47,458 nt of DNA from Scatonaster sp045598705 (GCA_045598705.1 JAZLMM010000035.1:1-47458), one strand, 5' to 3'. Positions 34,054 through 42,587 are shown, numbered from the stretch's first letter. A program made the numbers and translations. Notes: a model not told the origin generated them from the letters alone.

Positions 34054-37000
34054 ATGACACATTATCAATCGACCAAAACACTGAAATCTAAGCGTTTCTT
34101 GGCATTTCTGCTACTTGTGTTCTTCCTGTCCTCGGTGCTTCCATTCGTATGGTTCAGCCGGGTGCTTCGGGCACAGGAGCCACTGCCGGAAACCAACAAT
34201 CACGTCTTCCACGATTCAGAGTATTTCGAACTCTATCATGTGGTCAATGGTGAGACGGTCCCGAAGAAACTCGAGTACCTCTTCGCCGAGACGACCACGG
34301 CGGGAAAAATGAGCCCGGTATACTGCGTCCGGGCCGGGGCACCGACACCGGAGAACGGCGGCATTGTGCCGACGGTCATGCACGATGCCGGCGCGGCGGC
34401 ACTTCTTGGAAAGATCCAGTATATCATCGAGATGGACGAGTCTTCTTTCGAATTGCCGGACACCGTGAACAATCATCCGCACATTCACTACTGCGTGCGG
34501 CAGATCCTCATCTGGCACTTGATTCATCTCTACGAAGGAAGTCTTGGTACGAACGTCCGACAGTACTTCAATGGTATCGACATCAACTCCTTTGTGGATG
34601 GTGAAGGAAGCGGTCCGACCGCGGTAAAAATACTCGCAGAGGCGAAGCGTTTGTGGACCGCCTACGACCAGGCGGGTCGGCCGTCGAAGGCTGGTGCCTA
34701 TGTCCCGAACTATCAAGCCTCTATCGAGAAAGCCTCGGGTATTTCCTACGATACGAGCACACATCTTTACCGCACTACCTTCGCAGTTCAGGTCAACGAG
34801 ACCGTCCGCGGAAACAATGGCGGTCATTTCCGTTTTACAGAAATCACGGGCGGCAAGGTCTATCTCACGGACGCTTCTGGTAAACTTGTGCGAACGGTGA
34901 CCACTTCGGAGACACTGCCATCTGGAAGTACCTTCCAGATCCAGGGGAAGTGGAGCGAACTCCATGCGAATACGAATGCTCGCGAGATGAGCGTGAAAGT
35001 AGAAGCTGTGGACAACGGCGCCAACACCCGTTCCCAATTGATGTACGGATATTTCTTCGACGACAGTCTGACGGCCAGCGGATTGTCGCGGCAGACCTAT
35101 GTCGGCTGGCACGAAAGTTCTGACAAGCGGTTCACCGGGACATCGCAGAAATGGGAAACACCGACGCAACGTGTCGAACTTGAGAAGAGAGCGGTCTTTC
35201 AGGATCTGAAGGTGCCGGAAGAAGGTGCGGTCTTCGAGATCTATCCTTCAGATTATGCGAATTATCAACAGGCACAGGCGGACGGAATTGGCTTCCAATG
35301 CGTCTCTGATGCCAAGGGGAGAATCGTCGAAGAGAAGACGGGCGCGAATCTTCTGCTTCCCAAAGGACAGTACACGATTCGCCAGATTACTACCCCCACC
35401 GGCACCAGAACCATGACCCCGAATCCAGGTGCTTTTACCGTAGTAGAAGGACAGAAAACTTCTGCGACCTTCGAAGATGAGATGGCGGCGGGGCGACTGG
35501 CCATCGTAAAGAAGGTGCAGACCGGATACGACGTGTATGCGGGGACAGCGACCGATGCGCTGGCTCCTGAGGAACAGGCGCAGTTCCAGGTGTGGAACAA
35601 GACGTATGCCTCCTACGATGAGGCGCCCGCCGCGTACCGTGATGTACTGACCACAGATGGGAACGGATATGCAGTGTCGAAGCTTCTCCCTTATGGCGAT
35701 TACCGGGTTCACCAGATTGAGTCGGTGGCGACGAAATACACCTATGCCTGCGAGGATGCAACGGTGAGTATCCGCGGGAATGGATCTCCGGACACGCCGG
35801 AACAGACGATCACTTTGGTCGATCGGCAGTATGAACTGAAGATTCAGATTCGGAAGGTGAATGAGCGGACCGGTGAGGTGATTCCTGCGGAAGGTGTGAA
35901 GTTCCAGATTCTTGATCAGCAGAAGAACATCGTGAAAGACTGGGACGGATGCGATACTTTCATCACCACTTCGGATGGTACGGCCAATATCGAGAAACTG
36001 GGATTGCCGGTCGGCACATACTATATTCGCGAAATCGAAGCGCCCCGTGGCTTCGTCCGATCGGAAGAACTGATCCAGCTGGAAGTAAGAAAAGGCGAGA
36101 CGTTCATCGGCGTAGGACCGGAAGGCGACCTCAGGGCGGTTGATTTTGCCGACGAAGAAGTAACGGTGGCCGTAGAGCTTCTGAAGAAAGGCGAGGTGCT
36201 GACGGGCGTATCACCGAAGAGCGTGGACGACGAAGATGAACTATCGAAGTACGGTACAGCAGATGTGGAAGCAGATACGGTATGGGTCGGATATTCTTTC
36301 GAATACACCGAAGTGCCGCTGTCCGGTGCGACTTACGAACTATATTGTTCGAAGGATGTGCTCGATTTCTACCGGGATATCGCCATGCTGGATTCGACGA
36401 AATATCCGGAGGGAGCAGTTGCGATGAGCGAAGACGGTACCGCGTTCGCACCATATAAGATGTTCGATGTGGATGGAGACGGACAGCAGGAGACCCCACT
36501 ACGTGCCGGCACGAAGTTGGGTGATTTCACCACCGATGAAGATGGTCGAATCCAGGTGGACGGGCTCGCCCTAGATGCGCAGACGGGCGAGGCAACATAT
36601 AAGTTGATTGAGGTCCAGGCGCCGCAGGGGTACTTGATCGATCCGGAACCGGTTATATTGGAAGTGACGGATGATCGAGAGAATCAGACCATCGAAGTAA
36701 TCAGCGTGTCGAAGGAAGTGAGAGACCAGCGTCAACAGGCCGCCATTCTATGCGGGAAAAGCGCTCGCGATTACGTGTTCGATTCGTCTTGCGGTGATTT
36801 CGTGATGAGTGAACACGCACTGGAACGCGCGGTGCTGGGCATCTATGCGGCTACGCCGATTCTCTCCTTCGAGGGTGAGGTCTTAGTAGAAGAAGACGAA
36901 TTGATCGAGATCATGGTGTCAGATTCGAATGGCCGATGTGAAAGTCGAGAAGATTATCCGCTGGGGGATTCTTTCTACATCCAAGAGATTGCGGCCCCGG

Positions 37001-38169
37001 AAGGGTATGTACTAGAAACGGCAAAATACCCAGTTACGACGACCGCAGATCCGGATGACATGACAACCGAAGTCTTCGAATTCCGCCCTGAGGAAACAAT
37101 TATGAATCAGCAGTCGCGTGCGAAGATCCGTGTGTTGAAAACGGCCGCAGATACGGGTCTTCCGATGGAGAAAGTCGAATTCGAAGTCTTCACCGAAGAG
37201 GGGCATCTTCTCGAGAAACTGGTTACCGATGAAGAAGGAATTGTAGAGACGACGCTCGCTTACCCTTATGGTATGCAGGTCATTCTACGCGAGACCAAGA
37301 CGGATGAACGATATGCACGAATAGAGGACGAGGTCGTTACGATCACGTGTTCGCAGAGCACAATAGAAGAAATCCCGTTCCAAGTTTGTAACGTAGTGAA
37401 CTACCCGCTTTCGGAAATCAGAATCGAGAAACATTGTGGAGATGGTACGAAGACGCCGATGGACGGAGTGACTTTCCAACTGTGGCAACGTGGAAATGGT
37501 GAAGACCCCGATCAGCTCATGCAGGAAATGAAGACGGATGAAGCAGGCCTGATTCATTTCTATACAGGTCCCGGTGAGTACTATGTGATGGAGACGGATG
37601 TTGGAACTTGGACACGCTTCCGCGTCATGGATGAACCCATCTCTGTGACGTGTGAACAGGAAGGAAAACTCTTCTATTACGAAGTGGTCGATGCGCCTAC
37701 GGAGACCATTGCGGAGAAGCGTGCAGCGGCGACGGGCGAACTGCTCGGACACTGTGGCATCTCCGTACGCGATGATGAGGGGAACCTCTGCGATTTTATC
37801 TGGGAGGAAGAGACAGGTAGTTACATGAACTGCACACCAGGTGAAGAAGGGGCGACCCAGCTTCTATATACCGGTGATGACCCAGAAGCACCGCAGTATG
37901 GAAAGGTGACCATTTGCGGACTTGAAGCAGGAGACTATGAGATTTTCGAAGTCGAAGCGCCGGAAGGTTATCGCAATGACAGTGAATCCATGCCGGTCTC
38001 GGTAGAGAATCGTAAAGTGCTCGGTGCGACGCGGCTATACGATACAGTGAAGACTTCCGAGGTAGACCTGATCCGAGGGATCGGCTGGTGTTCCTTCTTC
38101 GGTCTATCAAGCAGCACATGTTTTGGTTTGGCGGTTCTGGAGTTTATAAGGATTGGTAAGAAGAAATAA
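34054..38169 (+). CDS. Large thioester-domain/Cna_B surface adhesin
   Basis: A 1371-residue surface protein. The signal peptide contains FLAFLLLVFFLSSVLPFVW. Residues about 50-260 form a thioester domain: the Cys is in PVYCVRAG (Cys91) and the Gln in VRQILIWHLI (Gln150), the two motifs of TQXA-type domains that bind host amines covalently. About eight Cna_B/SpaA-like domains follow, with typical ends such as PVGTYYIREIEAPRGFV, ATYKLIEVQAPQGYLI, SFYIQEIAAPEGYVL and GDYEIFEVEAPEGYRN; Lys strands such as IQIRKVNE and IRIEKHCG suggest internal isopeptide bonds. The C-terminus is a hydrophobic segment and KKK tail, but no LPXTG-like motif precedes it. There are 19 cysteines, many for such a protein. 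AAGGAGAG precedes the ATG. A sortase gene converges 59 bp downstream and shares its promoter module. Confidence 0.93.
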   Translation: MTHYQSTKTLKSKRFLAFLLLVFFLSSVLPFVWFSRVLRAQEPLPETNNHVFHDSEYFELYHVVNGETVPKKLEYLFAETTTAGKMSPVYCVRAGAPTPENGGIVPTVMHDAGAAALLGKIQYIIEMDESSFELPDTVNNHPHIHYCVRQILIWHLIHLYEGSLGTNVRQYFNGIDINSFVDGEGSGPTAVKILAEAKRLWTAYDQAGRPSKAGAYVPNYQASIEKASGISYDTSTHLYRTTFAVQVNETVRGNNGGHFRFTEITGGKVYLTDASGKLVRTVTTSETLPSGSTFQIQGKWSELHANTNAREMSVKVEAVDNGANTRSQLMYGYFFDDSLTASGLSRQTYVGWHESSDKRFTGTSQKWETPTQRVELEKRAVFQDLKVPEEGAVFEIYPSDYANYQQAQADGIGFQCVSDAKGRIVEEKTGANLLLPKGQYTIRQITTPTGTRTMTPNPGAFTVVEGQKTSATFEDEMAAGRLAIVKKVQTGYDVYAGTATDALAPEEQAQFQVWNKTYASYDEAPAAYRDVLTTDGNGYAVSKLLPYGDYRVHQIESVATKYTYACEDATVSIRGNGSPDTPEQTITLVDRQYELKIQIRKVNERTGEVIPAEGVKFQILDQQKNIVKDWDGCDTFITTSDGTANIEKLGLPVGTYYIREIEAPRGFVRSEELIQLEVRKGETFIGVGPEGDLRAVDFADEEVTVAVELLKKGEVLTGVSPKSVDDEDELSKYGTADVEADTVWVGYSFEYTEVPLSGATYELYCSKDVLDFYRDIAMLDSTKYPEGAVAMSEDGTAFAPYKMFDVDGDGQQETPLRAGTKLGDFTTDEDGRIQVDGLALDAQTGEATYKLIEVQAPQGYLIDPEPVILEVTDDRENQTIEVISVSKEVRDQRQQAAILCGKSARDYVFDSSCGDFVMSEHALERAVLGIYAATPILSFEGEVLVEEDELIEIMVSDSNGRCESREDYPLGDSFYIQEIAAPEGYVLETAKYPVTTTADPDDMTTEVFEFRPEETIMNQQSRAKIRVLKTAADTGLPMEKVEFEVFTEEGHLLEKLVTDEEGIVETTLAYPYGMQVILRETKTDERYARIEDEVVTITCSQSTIEEIPFQVCNVVNYPLSEIRIEKHCGDGTKTPMDGVTFQLWQRGNGEDPDQLMQEMKTDEAGLIHFYTGPGEYYVMETDVGTWTRFRVMDEPISVTCEQEGKLFYYEVVDAPTETIAEKRAAATGELLGHCGISVRDDEGNLCDFIWEEETGSYMNCTPGEEGATQLLYTGDDPEAPQYGKVTICGLEAGDYEIFEVEAPEGYRNDSESMPVSVENRKVLGATRLYDTVKTSEVDLIRGIGWCSFFGLSSSTCFGLAVLEFIRIGKKK

Positions 38170-38228
38170 GCCCAAGTCAGCAAAATCTTGATCTTGCAGT
38201 TTGTTTCTTATATATGTGACACAAAGAC

Positions 38229-38981
38229 CTACTGATTCGCAAGAAGGTGGCCACGAAGGATGAGCCGGTGCGAACCGACACCAATCGGTGTACAGGTGAC
38301 GAGGGTGATTCGAGAAGAATCGCCCTCGTTCTGTATGTAGCGTGAGATTTCCGAAGGAGAGATAGTCAGGACCTCATCGATGACGTACTCGTAGCTTGCG
38401 CTACCTCGTGACACAAAGATGCTGTTCCCACACTCCACCTCGCCTAGACGGTTGAAGAGCGAACCATATCGCTTCATGCGATGCCCGAAGATCACGAGGT
38501 TGCCAAATTCACCGGCATCAGCGGAGAGCGGCATCCGTCCTGCACCATAGCGGAGTTCCACCACGCCGGCACCGTCCAGAAGCGGAAGTTCGCAGTCAAT
38601 CGAAGGAATCGAGATCGTACCATAGACGCTGAGTACATATTCGTTTTCTGATTCGTTCTCGGAGAAAGATGAATCATCAGAGGCCGCGCCGATATCCCAG
38701 ACGTTCGCGCCGTTTGTAGCGGCGACGCTGCGGTCCGGCAATCTTGTGTCGGAGGATTCCTCGTATTCGTCTTCTCCCGATACGGCAAAATCACTCGCAT
38801 CCACAACAAAGTGGGCTTGGTTTTCGAGGTGAATCCGGTCGACCATGTCTCGGACCACGGCTTCTCGCTGGCGCTCGATTCTGTCGTGACGACGTTGTTG
38901 CAACCCCAGCATGCCGGATAGTAGGGTGGCGCCGAGAAGACCGAGTAATAAGATTAGTGGGAAGATTCGATGAGCTTTCAT
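38229..38981 (-). CDS. Sortase (class C/D-like)
   Basis: A 250-residue transpeptidase that would link surface proteins to each other or to the wall. ATG 38981 follows AAGGAGG at 8 nt. The N-terminal membrane helix is IFPLILLLGLLGATLLSGML, followed by a charged stretch and an acidic linker. The catalytic domain starts at YGTISIPSIDCELPLLDGAG. The triad is His167 in VIFGHRMKR, Cys230 in TLVTCTPIG and probably Arg239 in GSHRLILRG. The TLVTCTP...HRLILRG block is like pilin-polymerising class C enzymes, but the usual N-terminal lid (DPW/DPF) and C-terminal helix are not seen. It converges on the adhesin gene and carries the same promoter module. It is the only sortase in the window and the adhesin is its likely partner. 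Confidence 0.93.
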   Translation of the reverse strand: MKAHRIFPLILLLGLLGATLLSGMLGLQQRRHDRIERQREAVVRDMVDRIHLENQAHFVVDASDFAVSGEDEYEESSDTRLPDRSVAATNGANVWDIGAASDDSSFSENESENEYVLSVYGTISIPSIDCELPLLDGAGVVELRYGAGRMPLSADAGEFGNLVIFGHRMKRYGSLFNRLGEVECGNSIFVSRGSASYEYVIDEVLTISPSEISRYIQNEGDSSRITLVTCTPIGVGSHRLILRGHLLANQ

Positions 38982-39027
38982 AGGGGATGCCTCCTTCTTG
39001 CAATCAAGCATATCGACAGTCGCGGAA

Positions 39028-39101
39028 GTAAATCAATATGATATATGAGTAGTTGCATTTCTGCGGGTGATTTTACCAGATAGACCGAACGAACAGTCGG
39101 T
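39028..39101 (-). promoter_or_regulatory. Sortase promoter module: near-palindromic box, 27-nt gap, conserved core
   Basis: On the minus strand ACCGACTGTTCGTTCGGT (39101-39084) is followed after 27 nt by GCAACTACTCATATA (39056-39042), TCATATT and GATTTAC (39034-39028). It matches the adhesin promoter module base for base except three positions in the core. The box has ACCGA/TCGGT arms and is flanked by TTTTACC/GGTAAAA (39071-39077, 39099-39105), which extends the symmetry. Confidence 0.75.
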
Positions 39102-39123
39102 AAAACCTGAAATGCGGAAGCGG

Positions 39124-39153
39124 TTGACTTCCAAGTAGGTTTGGAAGTAGAAT
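39124..39153 (+). promoter_or_regulatory. tyrS promoter with a perfect inverted repeat between -35 and -10
   Basis: TTGACT (39124-39129), 18 nt, TAGAAT (39148-39153). The spacer is almost filled by ACTTCCAA (39127-39134), GTAGGT, TTGGAAGT (39141-39148), an 8-bp perfect inverted repeat placed where a repressor would block RNA polymerase. No T-box was found before tyrS. Confidence 0.65.
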
Positions 39154-39213
39154 AGGCAAGGCTTTCGTGGCAATTTAACGGAAGTAGTTTATAAAATATA
39201 GGAGGAAATATTG

Positions 39214-40458
39214 ATGTCCGAAGAAACGTACCAAAATGTATTTGATGTGTTGGAGGCACGTGGTTATGTTGCGCAGACCACACATCGCGAAGAAATCTAC
39301 AATCTGTTAAGTAAGCCGGGTGTCACCTTCTATATCGGCTTCGACCCAACCGCAGACAGCCTGCACGTCGGCCACTTCGTTCAGATGATGGTCATGAGCC
39401 ACATGCAGAAGGCCGGTCACCGTCCGATTGCCCTGATGGGTGGCGGAACAGGTATGATCGGTGACCCAACGGGACGTTCTGACATGCGTCAGATGCTCAC
39501 CAAGGAGACAATCCATCACAACGTTGAATGCTTCAAGAAGCAGATGGGCAAAGTCGTTGATTTCTCCGATGGTAAAGCACTCATCGTTGATAACGGCGAC
39601 TGGCTCCTGGACCTCAATTACATTGATTTCTTAAGAGATATCGGCCCGCACTTCTCCGTTAACCGTATGTTGACCTTCGAGTGCTACAAGCAGCGTCTGG
39701 AGAGAGGCCTGTCCTTCCTCGAGTTTAACTACATGCTGCTTCAGAGCTTCGACTTCCTGCACCTGTATCAGACATACAACTGCCAGCTCGAGCTTGGTGG
39801 TGATGACCAGTGGTCCAACATCCTAGGTGGTGTTGAGCTCATCCGTCGTAAAGAACAGGGCGAAGCCTTCGGTCTGACATTTACACTTCTGACCAATAGC
39901 GAAGGTAAGAAAATGGGAAAGACTGCAAAGGGCGCAGTATGGCTCGATCCAAACAAGACGACGCCTTTCGATTTCTACCAGTACTGGAGAAACGTTGAAG
40001 ACGCAGATGTCATTAAGTGCCTGAAACTTCTGACATTTGTATCGTTGGAAGAGATTGACGAATATGCGAAGCTGACCGATGCGGCCATCAACGAAGCGAA
40101 GAAGAGACTGGCCTTCGAGGTTACAAAGATCGTTCACGGTGAAGAGATTGCATTGGCTGTCAAGAAGCAGACCGAAGATCTCTTCGAGAAGGGTGGACGT
40201 TCTGACGATATGGCGACGACTGCCATTGCAGCAGATCGCCTGGCCGGCGCTGGACTTTCACTTCTGGATCTCCTTTGCGAAGCGAAGCTCACACCATCCA
40301 AGGGTGAAGCACGTCGCATGATCCAGCAGAAAGGTATCTATCTCAATGACGTGGCTGTGGAAGATGTTTACTACATGCTGACTGAGAAGGATTTCACGGA
40401 TGGCGAAGCTTTCTTAAGAAAAGGCAAGAAGGTTCATCACCGTCTGACGATTGCTTAA
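39214..40458 (+). CDS. tyrS: Tyrosyl-tRNA synthetase
   Basis: A 414-residue class I synthetase that charges tRNA-Tyr. The ATG at 39214 is preferred over TTG at 39211; AGGAGG lies at 39200-39205. The HIGH motif is HVGH in YIGFDPTADSLHVGHFVQMM, and the KMSKS motif appears as KMGKT in SEGKKMGKTAKGAVWLD, a common variant in this subgroup. FNYMLLQSFDFLHLYQTYNCQLELGGDDQWSN is the tyrosine-binding region in family order. A C-terminal S4 RNA-binding domain follows (EAKLTPSKGEARRMIQQKGIYLNDV). The next gene starts 20 bp after the stop, so it is probably cotranscribed. Confidence 0.97.
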   Translation: MSEETYQNVFDVLEARGYVAQTTHREEIYNLLSKPGVTFYIGFDPTADSLHVGHFVQMMVMSHMQKAGHRPIALMGGGTGMIGDPTGRSDMRQMLTKETIHHNVECFKKQMGKVVDFSDGKALIVDNGDWLLDLNYIDFLRDIGPHFSVNRMLTFECYKQRLERGLSFLEFNYMLLQSFDFLHLYQTYNCQLELGGDDQWSNILGGVELIRRKEQGEAFGLTFTLLTNSEGKKMGKTAKGAVWLDPNKTTPFDFYQYWRNVEDADVIKCLKLLTFVSLEEIDEYAKLTDAAINEAKKRLAFEVTKIVHGEEIALAVKKQTEDLFEKGGRSDDMATTAIAADRLAGAGLSLLDLLCEAKLTPSKGEARRMIQQKGIYLNDVAVEDVYYMLTEKDFTDGEAFLRKGKKVHHRLTIA

Positions 40459-40477
40459 TATAGCAGGAGACGAAGAT

Positions 40478-41299
40478 ATGAAGACATGTCGATTCTGTCT
40501 GAATCAGCAAGAAGGCGGAGAATACTGTGAGGCATGTGGTTCCCCAATGGAAGCAGATGCTACAGATTTCTCTGGAAGTAGTTTCCCCGACCCGACGATT
40601 AGCACAGGTGCTGCGCCTCTTCCGGATCCAACGATCCAAGTTTCTTCGAATCCTGAGACAAGCGTCGCGCCGAATCCTGAGACAAGCGTCGCACCGAATC
40701 CTGAGACAAGTGATCTCCCGGATCCGACAGCACCTCAGGCATCAGTTACGCAAACAGCACCGAAAGTAGTTCCGCAGGCCAAGCCTACTTCGAGTAATCA
40801 AGTGATTTACTCGGCAAAACAAGCGGGTGAGACGGTCTATATGAAGAATAAGGGTGTCTATCGTCCGAGTGGTAATGTTGCTTGGCCGATTCCGGGTGTA
40901 CCCGCGCAGACACCTATTCCTGGCACAATACCTTCTGCGCAAGGGTTACCGGTGGATTCTTCTGCAATGGGTGGTGCTGTTGTGCCGAACGTTCTGCCGG
41001 ATAAGTCACAAGAAGTACTTGCCGGTAGCAACAAGACGAGAGCTTTCTCCCTGACGATGCTCATTATCTCATCCGTTGAGATTGTCCTTTGCTGTGCGAC
41101 AAACATCGTGTCCCTAATCGTATCTGTTCTAGCTTATAATAAGATTAGCAGAGTAGTGAATCACACTTCTACCAATGAGGAGAATGATAAACATTCAGCC
41201 GATGTGATGAACTGGGTTGCATTTTGGATTACGATTCTCCATTTTATCTTATCAGTGGTCTTCCTAGTTTTACTCGGCCTAGATGTGATATCAATCTAA
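40478..41299 (+). CDS. Zinc-ribbon protein with two C-terminal membrane helices (CD225/DUF4190-like)
   Basis: A 273-residue protein. ATG 40478 (GGAG upstream) begins MKTCRFCLNQQEGGEYCEACG, a four-cysteine zinc ribbon. A long Pro/Thr/Ser-rich disordered region follows and includes a 24-bp tandem repeat encoding NPETSVAP units. The C-terminal part has two helices (LTMLIISSVEIVLCCATNIVSLIVSVLAY and WVAFWITILHFILSVVFLVLL) with a loop NKISRVVNHTSTNEENDKHSADVMN. This arrangement resembles CD225/dispanin or DUF4190 proteins. It lies 20 bp behind tyrS. Function unknown. It resembles the protein at 25564 in overall plan. Confidence 0.75.
   Translation: MKTCRFCLNQQEGGEYCEACGSPMEADATDFSGSSFPDPTISTGAAPLPDPTIQVSSNPETSVAPNPETSVAPNPETSDLPDPTAPQASVTQTAPKVVPQAKPTSSNQVIYSAKQAGETVYMKNKGVYRPSGNVAWPIPGVPAQTPIPGTIPSAQGLPVDSSAMGGAVVPNVLPDKSQEVLAGSNKTRAFSLTMLIISSVEIVLCCATNIVSLIVSVLAYNKISRVVNHTSTNEENDKHSADVMNWVAFWITILHFILSVVFLVLLGLDVISI
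40648..40713 (+). repeat. 24-bp in-frame tandem repeat, about 2.7 copies
   Basis: The unit CGAATCCTGAGACAAGCGTC plus four bases starts at 40648, 40672 and 40696 (last copy partial). The two full copies differ at one base. It encodes repeated NPETSVAP in the disordered linker, so copy number could vary between strains without breaking the frame. Confidence 0.9.
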
Positions 41300-41393
41300 A
41301 CATCGTCTGTTTGGTTGATAATGGGAGTTTTTTATTATATTATTAATTGTGATTTCACAAGAAACAAGAATTTGTGGTAAGGAGATAAGTATT

Positions 41394-41882
41394 ATGAAAG
41401 CATTGAAGAAGTTTGCAACAACAATTCTGGTTGCAGCAATGGGTCTGTCTTTGGTTGCATGTGGTAAGTCTGCAAAGAAGATTACAGGTAAAGAATTCAA
41501 GAAAGCTTTGAAAAACGATTACACTGTTGAGGAAGGCGATAGCGAAGATTCTGAAGAAGAGTATATTGCTTACAATGAAGATGGATCGATTATGTTCATT
41601 TATGAACTCTTTGAATCTAAGAGCGAGGCGAAAGCTTATTGGCAGGACGCTTATGATACCATCGATGAAGCAATCGATAATGAAGAGTTCGATGGTGACT
41701 TGGAGAAGAAGAGCAACAAGATTACTGCGAAGGGTACATTCGAGGATAACGAATACTTCGATGGCGATGCCTATATTGTCGTTATTCGTGCAGAAGAGAT
41801 GGTCATTACTGCATATGCTCAGGACACCAGTAAGTCTACTATTAAAGAGGTTGATGGTGCGATCGAGGATTTGGGTTTCTAA
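41394..41882 (+). CDS. Small acidic lipoprotein, paralogue A
   Basis: A 162-residue lipoprotein. ATG 41394 follows AAGGAG. The signal peptide (MKALKKFATTILVAAMGLSLVAC) has lipobox LVAC. The mature protein starts GKSAKKITGKEFKKAL and is strongly acidic. Segments FIYELFESKSEAKAYWQDAYDTIDEAID, KSNKITAKGTF and YIVVIRAEEMVITAYAQD match the lipoprotein at 42077 in order and spacing. The domain is small and mixed alpha/beta and not recognised. It has its own terminator, so the paralogues are separate transcripts. Confidence 0.75.
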   Translation: MKALKKFATTILVAAMGLSLVACGKSAKKITGKEFKKALKNDYTVEEGDSEDSEEEYIAYNEDGSIMFIYELFESKSEAKAYWQDAYDTIDEAIDNEEFDGDLEKKSNKITAKGTFEDNEYFDGDAYIVVIRAEEMVITAYAQDTSKSTIKEVDGAIEDLGF

Positions 41883-41944
41883 TTCGTCGAAATCTGTTAT
41901 GCTTGGCGGTTTATGTTCCGGCAAGTTCTGAATGAGTGAAATAG

Positions 41945-41980
41945 TGCCTCTTTGTGATGGAAATCACGAAGGGGCATTTT
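41945..41980 (+). terminator. Terminator between the paralogous lipoprotein genes
   Basis: A 14-bp stem with G-T pairs (41945-41958 with 41963-41976), GGAA loop and TTTT. Confidence 0.85.
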
Positions 41981-42076
41981 CTATCTCATAGATCCGCTCA
42001 TTGACATGCGAAAGCCGACCAATCATAATGACTAGTAATTGTGATTTGCAAATTGTAAGATTCAGAGGAGTATAGT

Positions 42077-42553
42077 ATGAAAGCTGCTAAAAGAGTTGTT
42101 GCCTTAGTGATGATTGCATCAATGTGCATCCCACTGGTGGCATGTAAATCTTATAAGAAAATATCCATGAAGAAGTTTGAGGAGAAGATGGAAGAAGAAG
42201 GGTACATGTTGTACGAGCAGGAAGATCGGGTTTTCGAAGATTATTGCCTTGCAACAAGTACGACGGCGCCCATCGCTTTTCAGTACGGCTTATGTGAAGA
42301 TAAATCGGATGCAGATGATTATTTCAATGCCGTCTATCACGAAATCGATGACCAAGAGAAGAACGGTACAATGAAGAAAACGACGAACAAGATTACGTTC
42401 AAGGGAAGTATCAAATCAGATAGCGAGTTTGCAGATGTGGAATATCTTGTTGTCATTCGGTCGGATGAAATGATCTTGATGGCATATAGTACAAGCCGGT
42501 ATGACGAATATGTGGATGAAATCGATGATATTATCGAGGACCTTTGTGGCTGA
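42077..42553 (+). CDS. Small acidic lipoprotein, paralogue B
   Basis: A 158-residue lipoprotein with lipobox LVAC after MKAAKRVVALVMIASMCIP. The mature part starts KSYKKISMKKFEEKMEEEGY, then FQYGLCEDKSDADDYFNAVYHEIDDQ, TTNKITFKGSI and YLVVIRSDEMILMAYSTS, paralleling the lipoprotein at 41394. A GAGGAG site lies 6 nt before the ATG. It directly precedes the rpsL promoter. Both paralogues keep the KKI-KKF entry and the acidic C-terminal IEDL ending. Function unknown. Confidence 0.75.
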   Translation: MKAAKRVVALVMIASMCIPLVACKSYKKISMKKFEEKMEEEGYMLYEQEDRVFEDYCLATSTTAPIAFQYGLCEDKSDADDYFNAVYHEIDDQEKNGTMKKTTNKITFKGSIKSDSEFADVEYLVVIRSDEMILMAYSTSRYDEYVDEIDDIIEDLCG

Positions 42554-42587
42554 CCTCGTTTTCCTCCCATTTGTCTGAAAAATTTTA

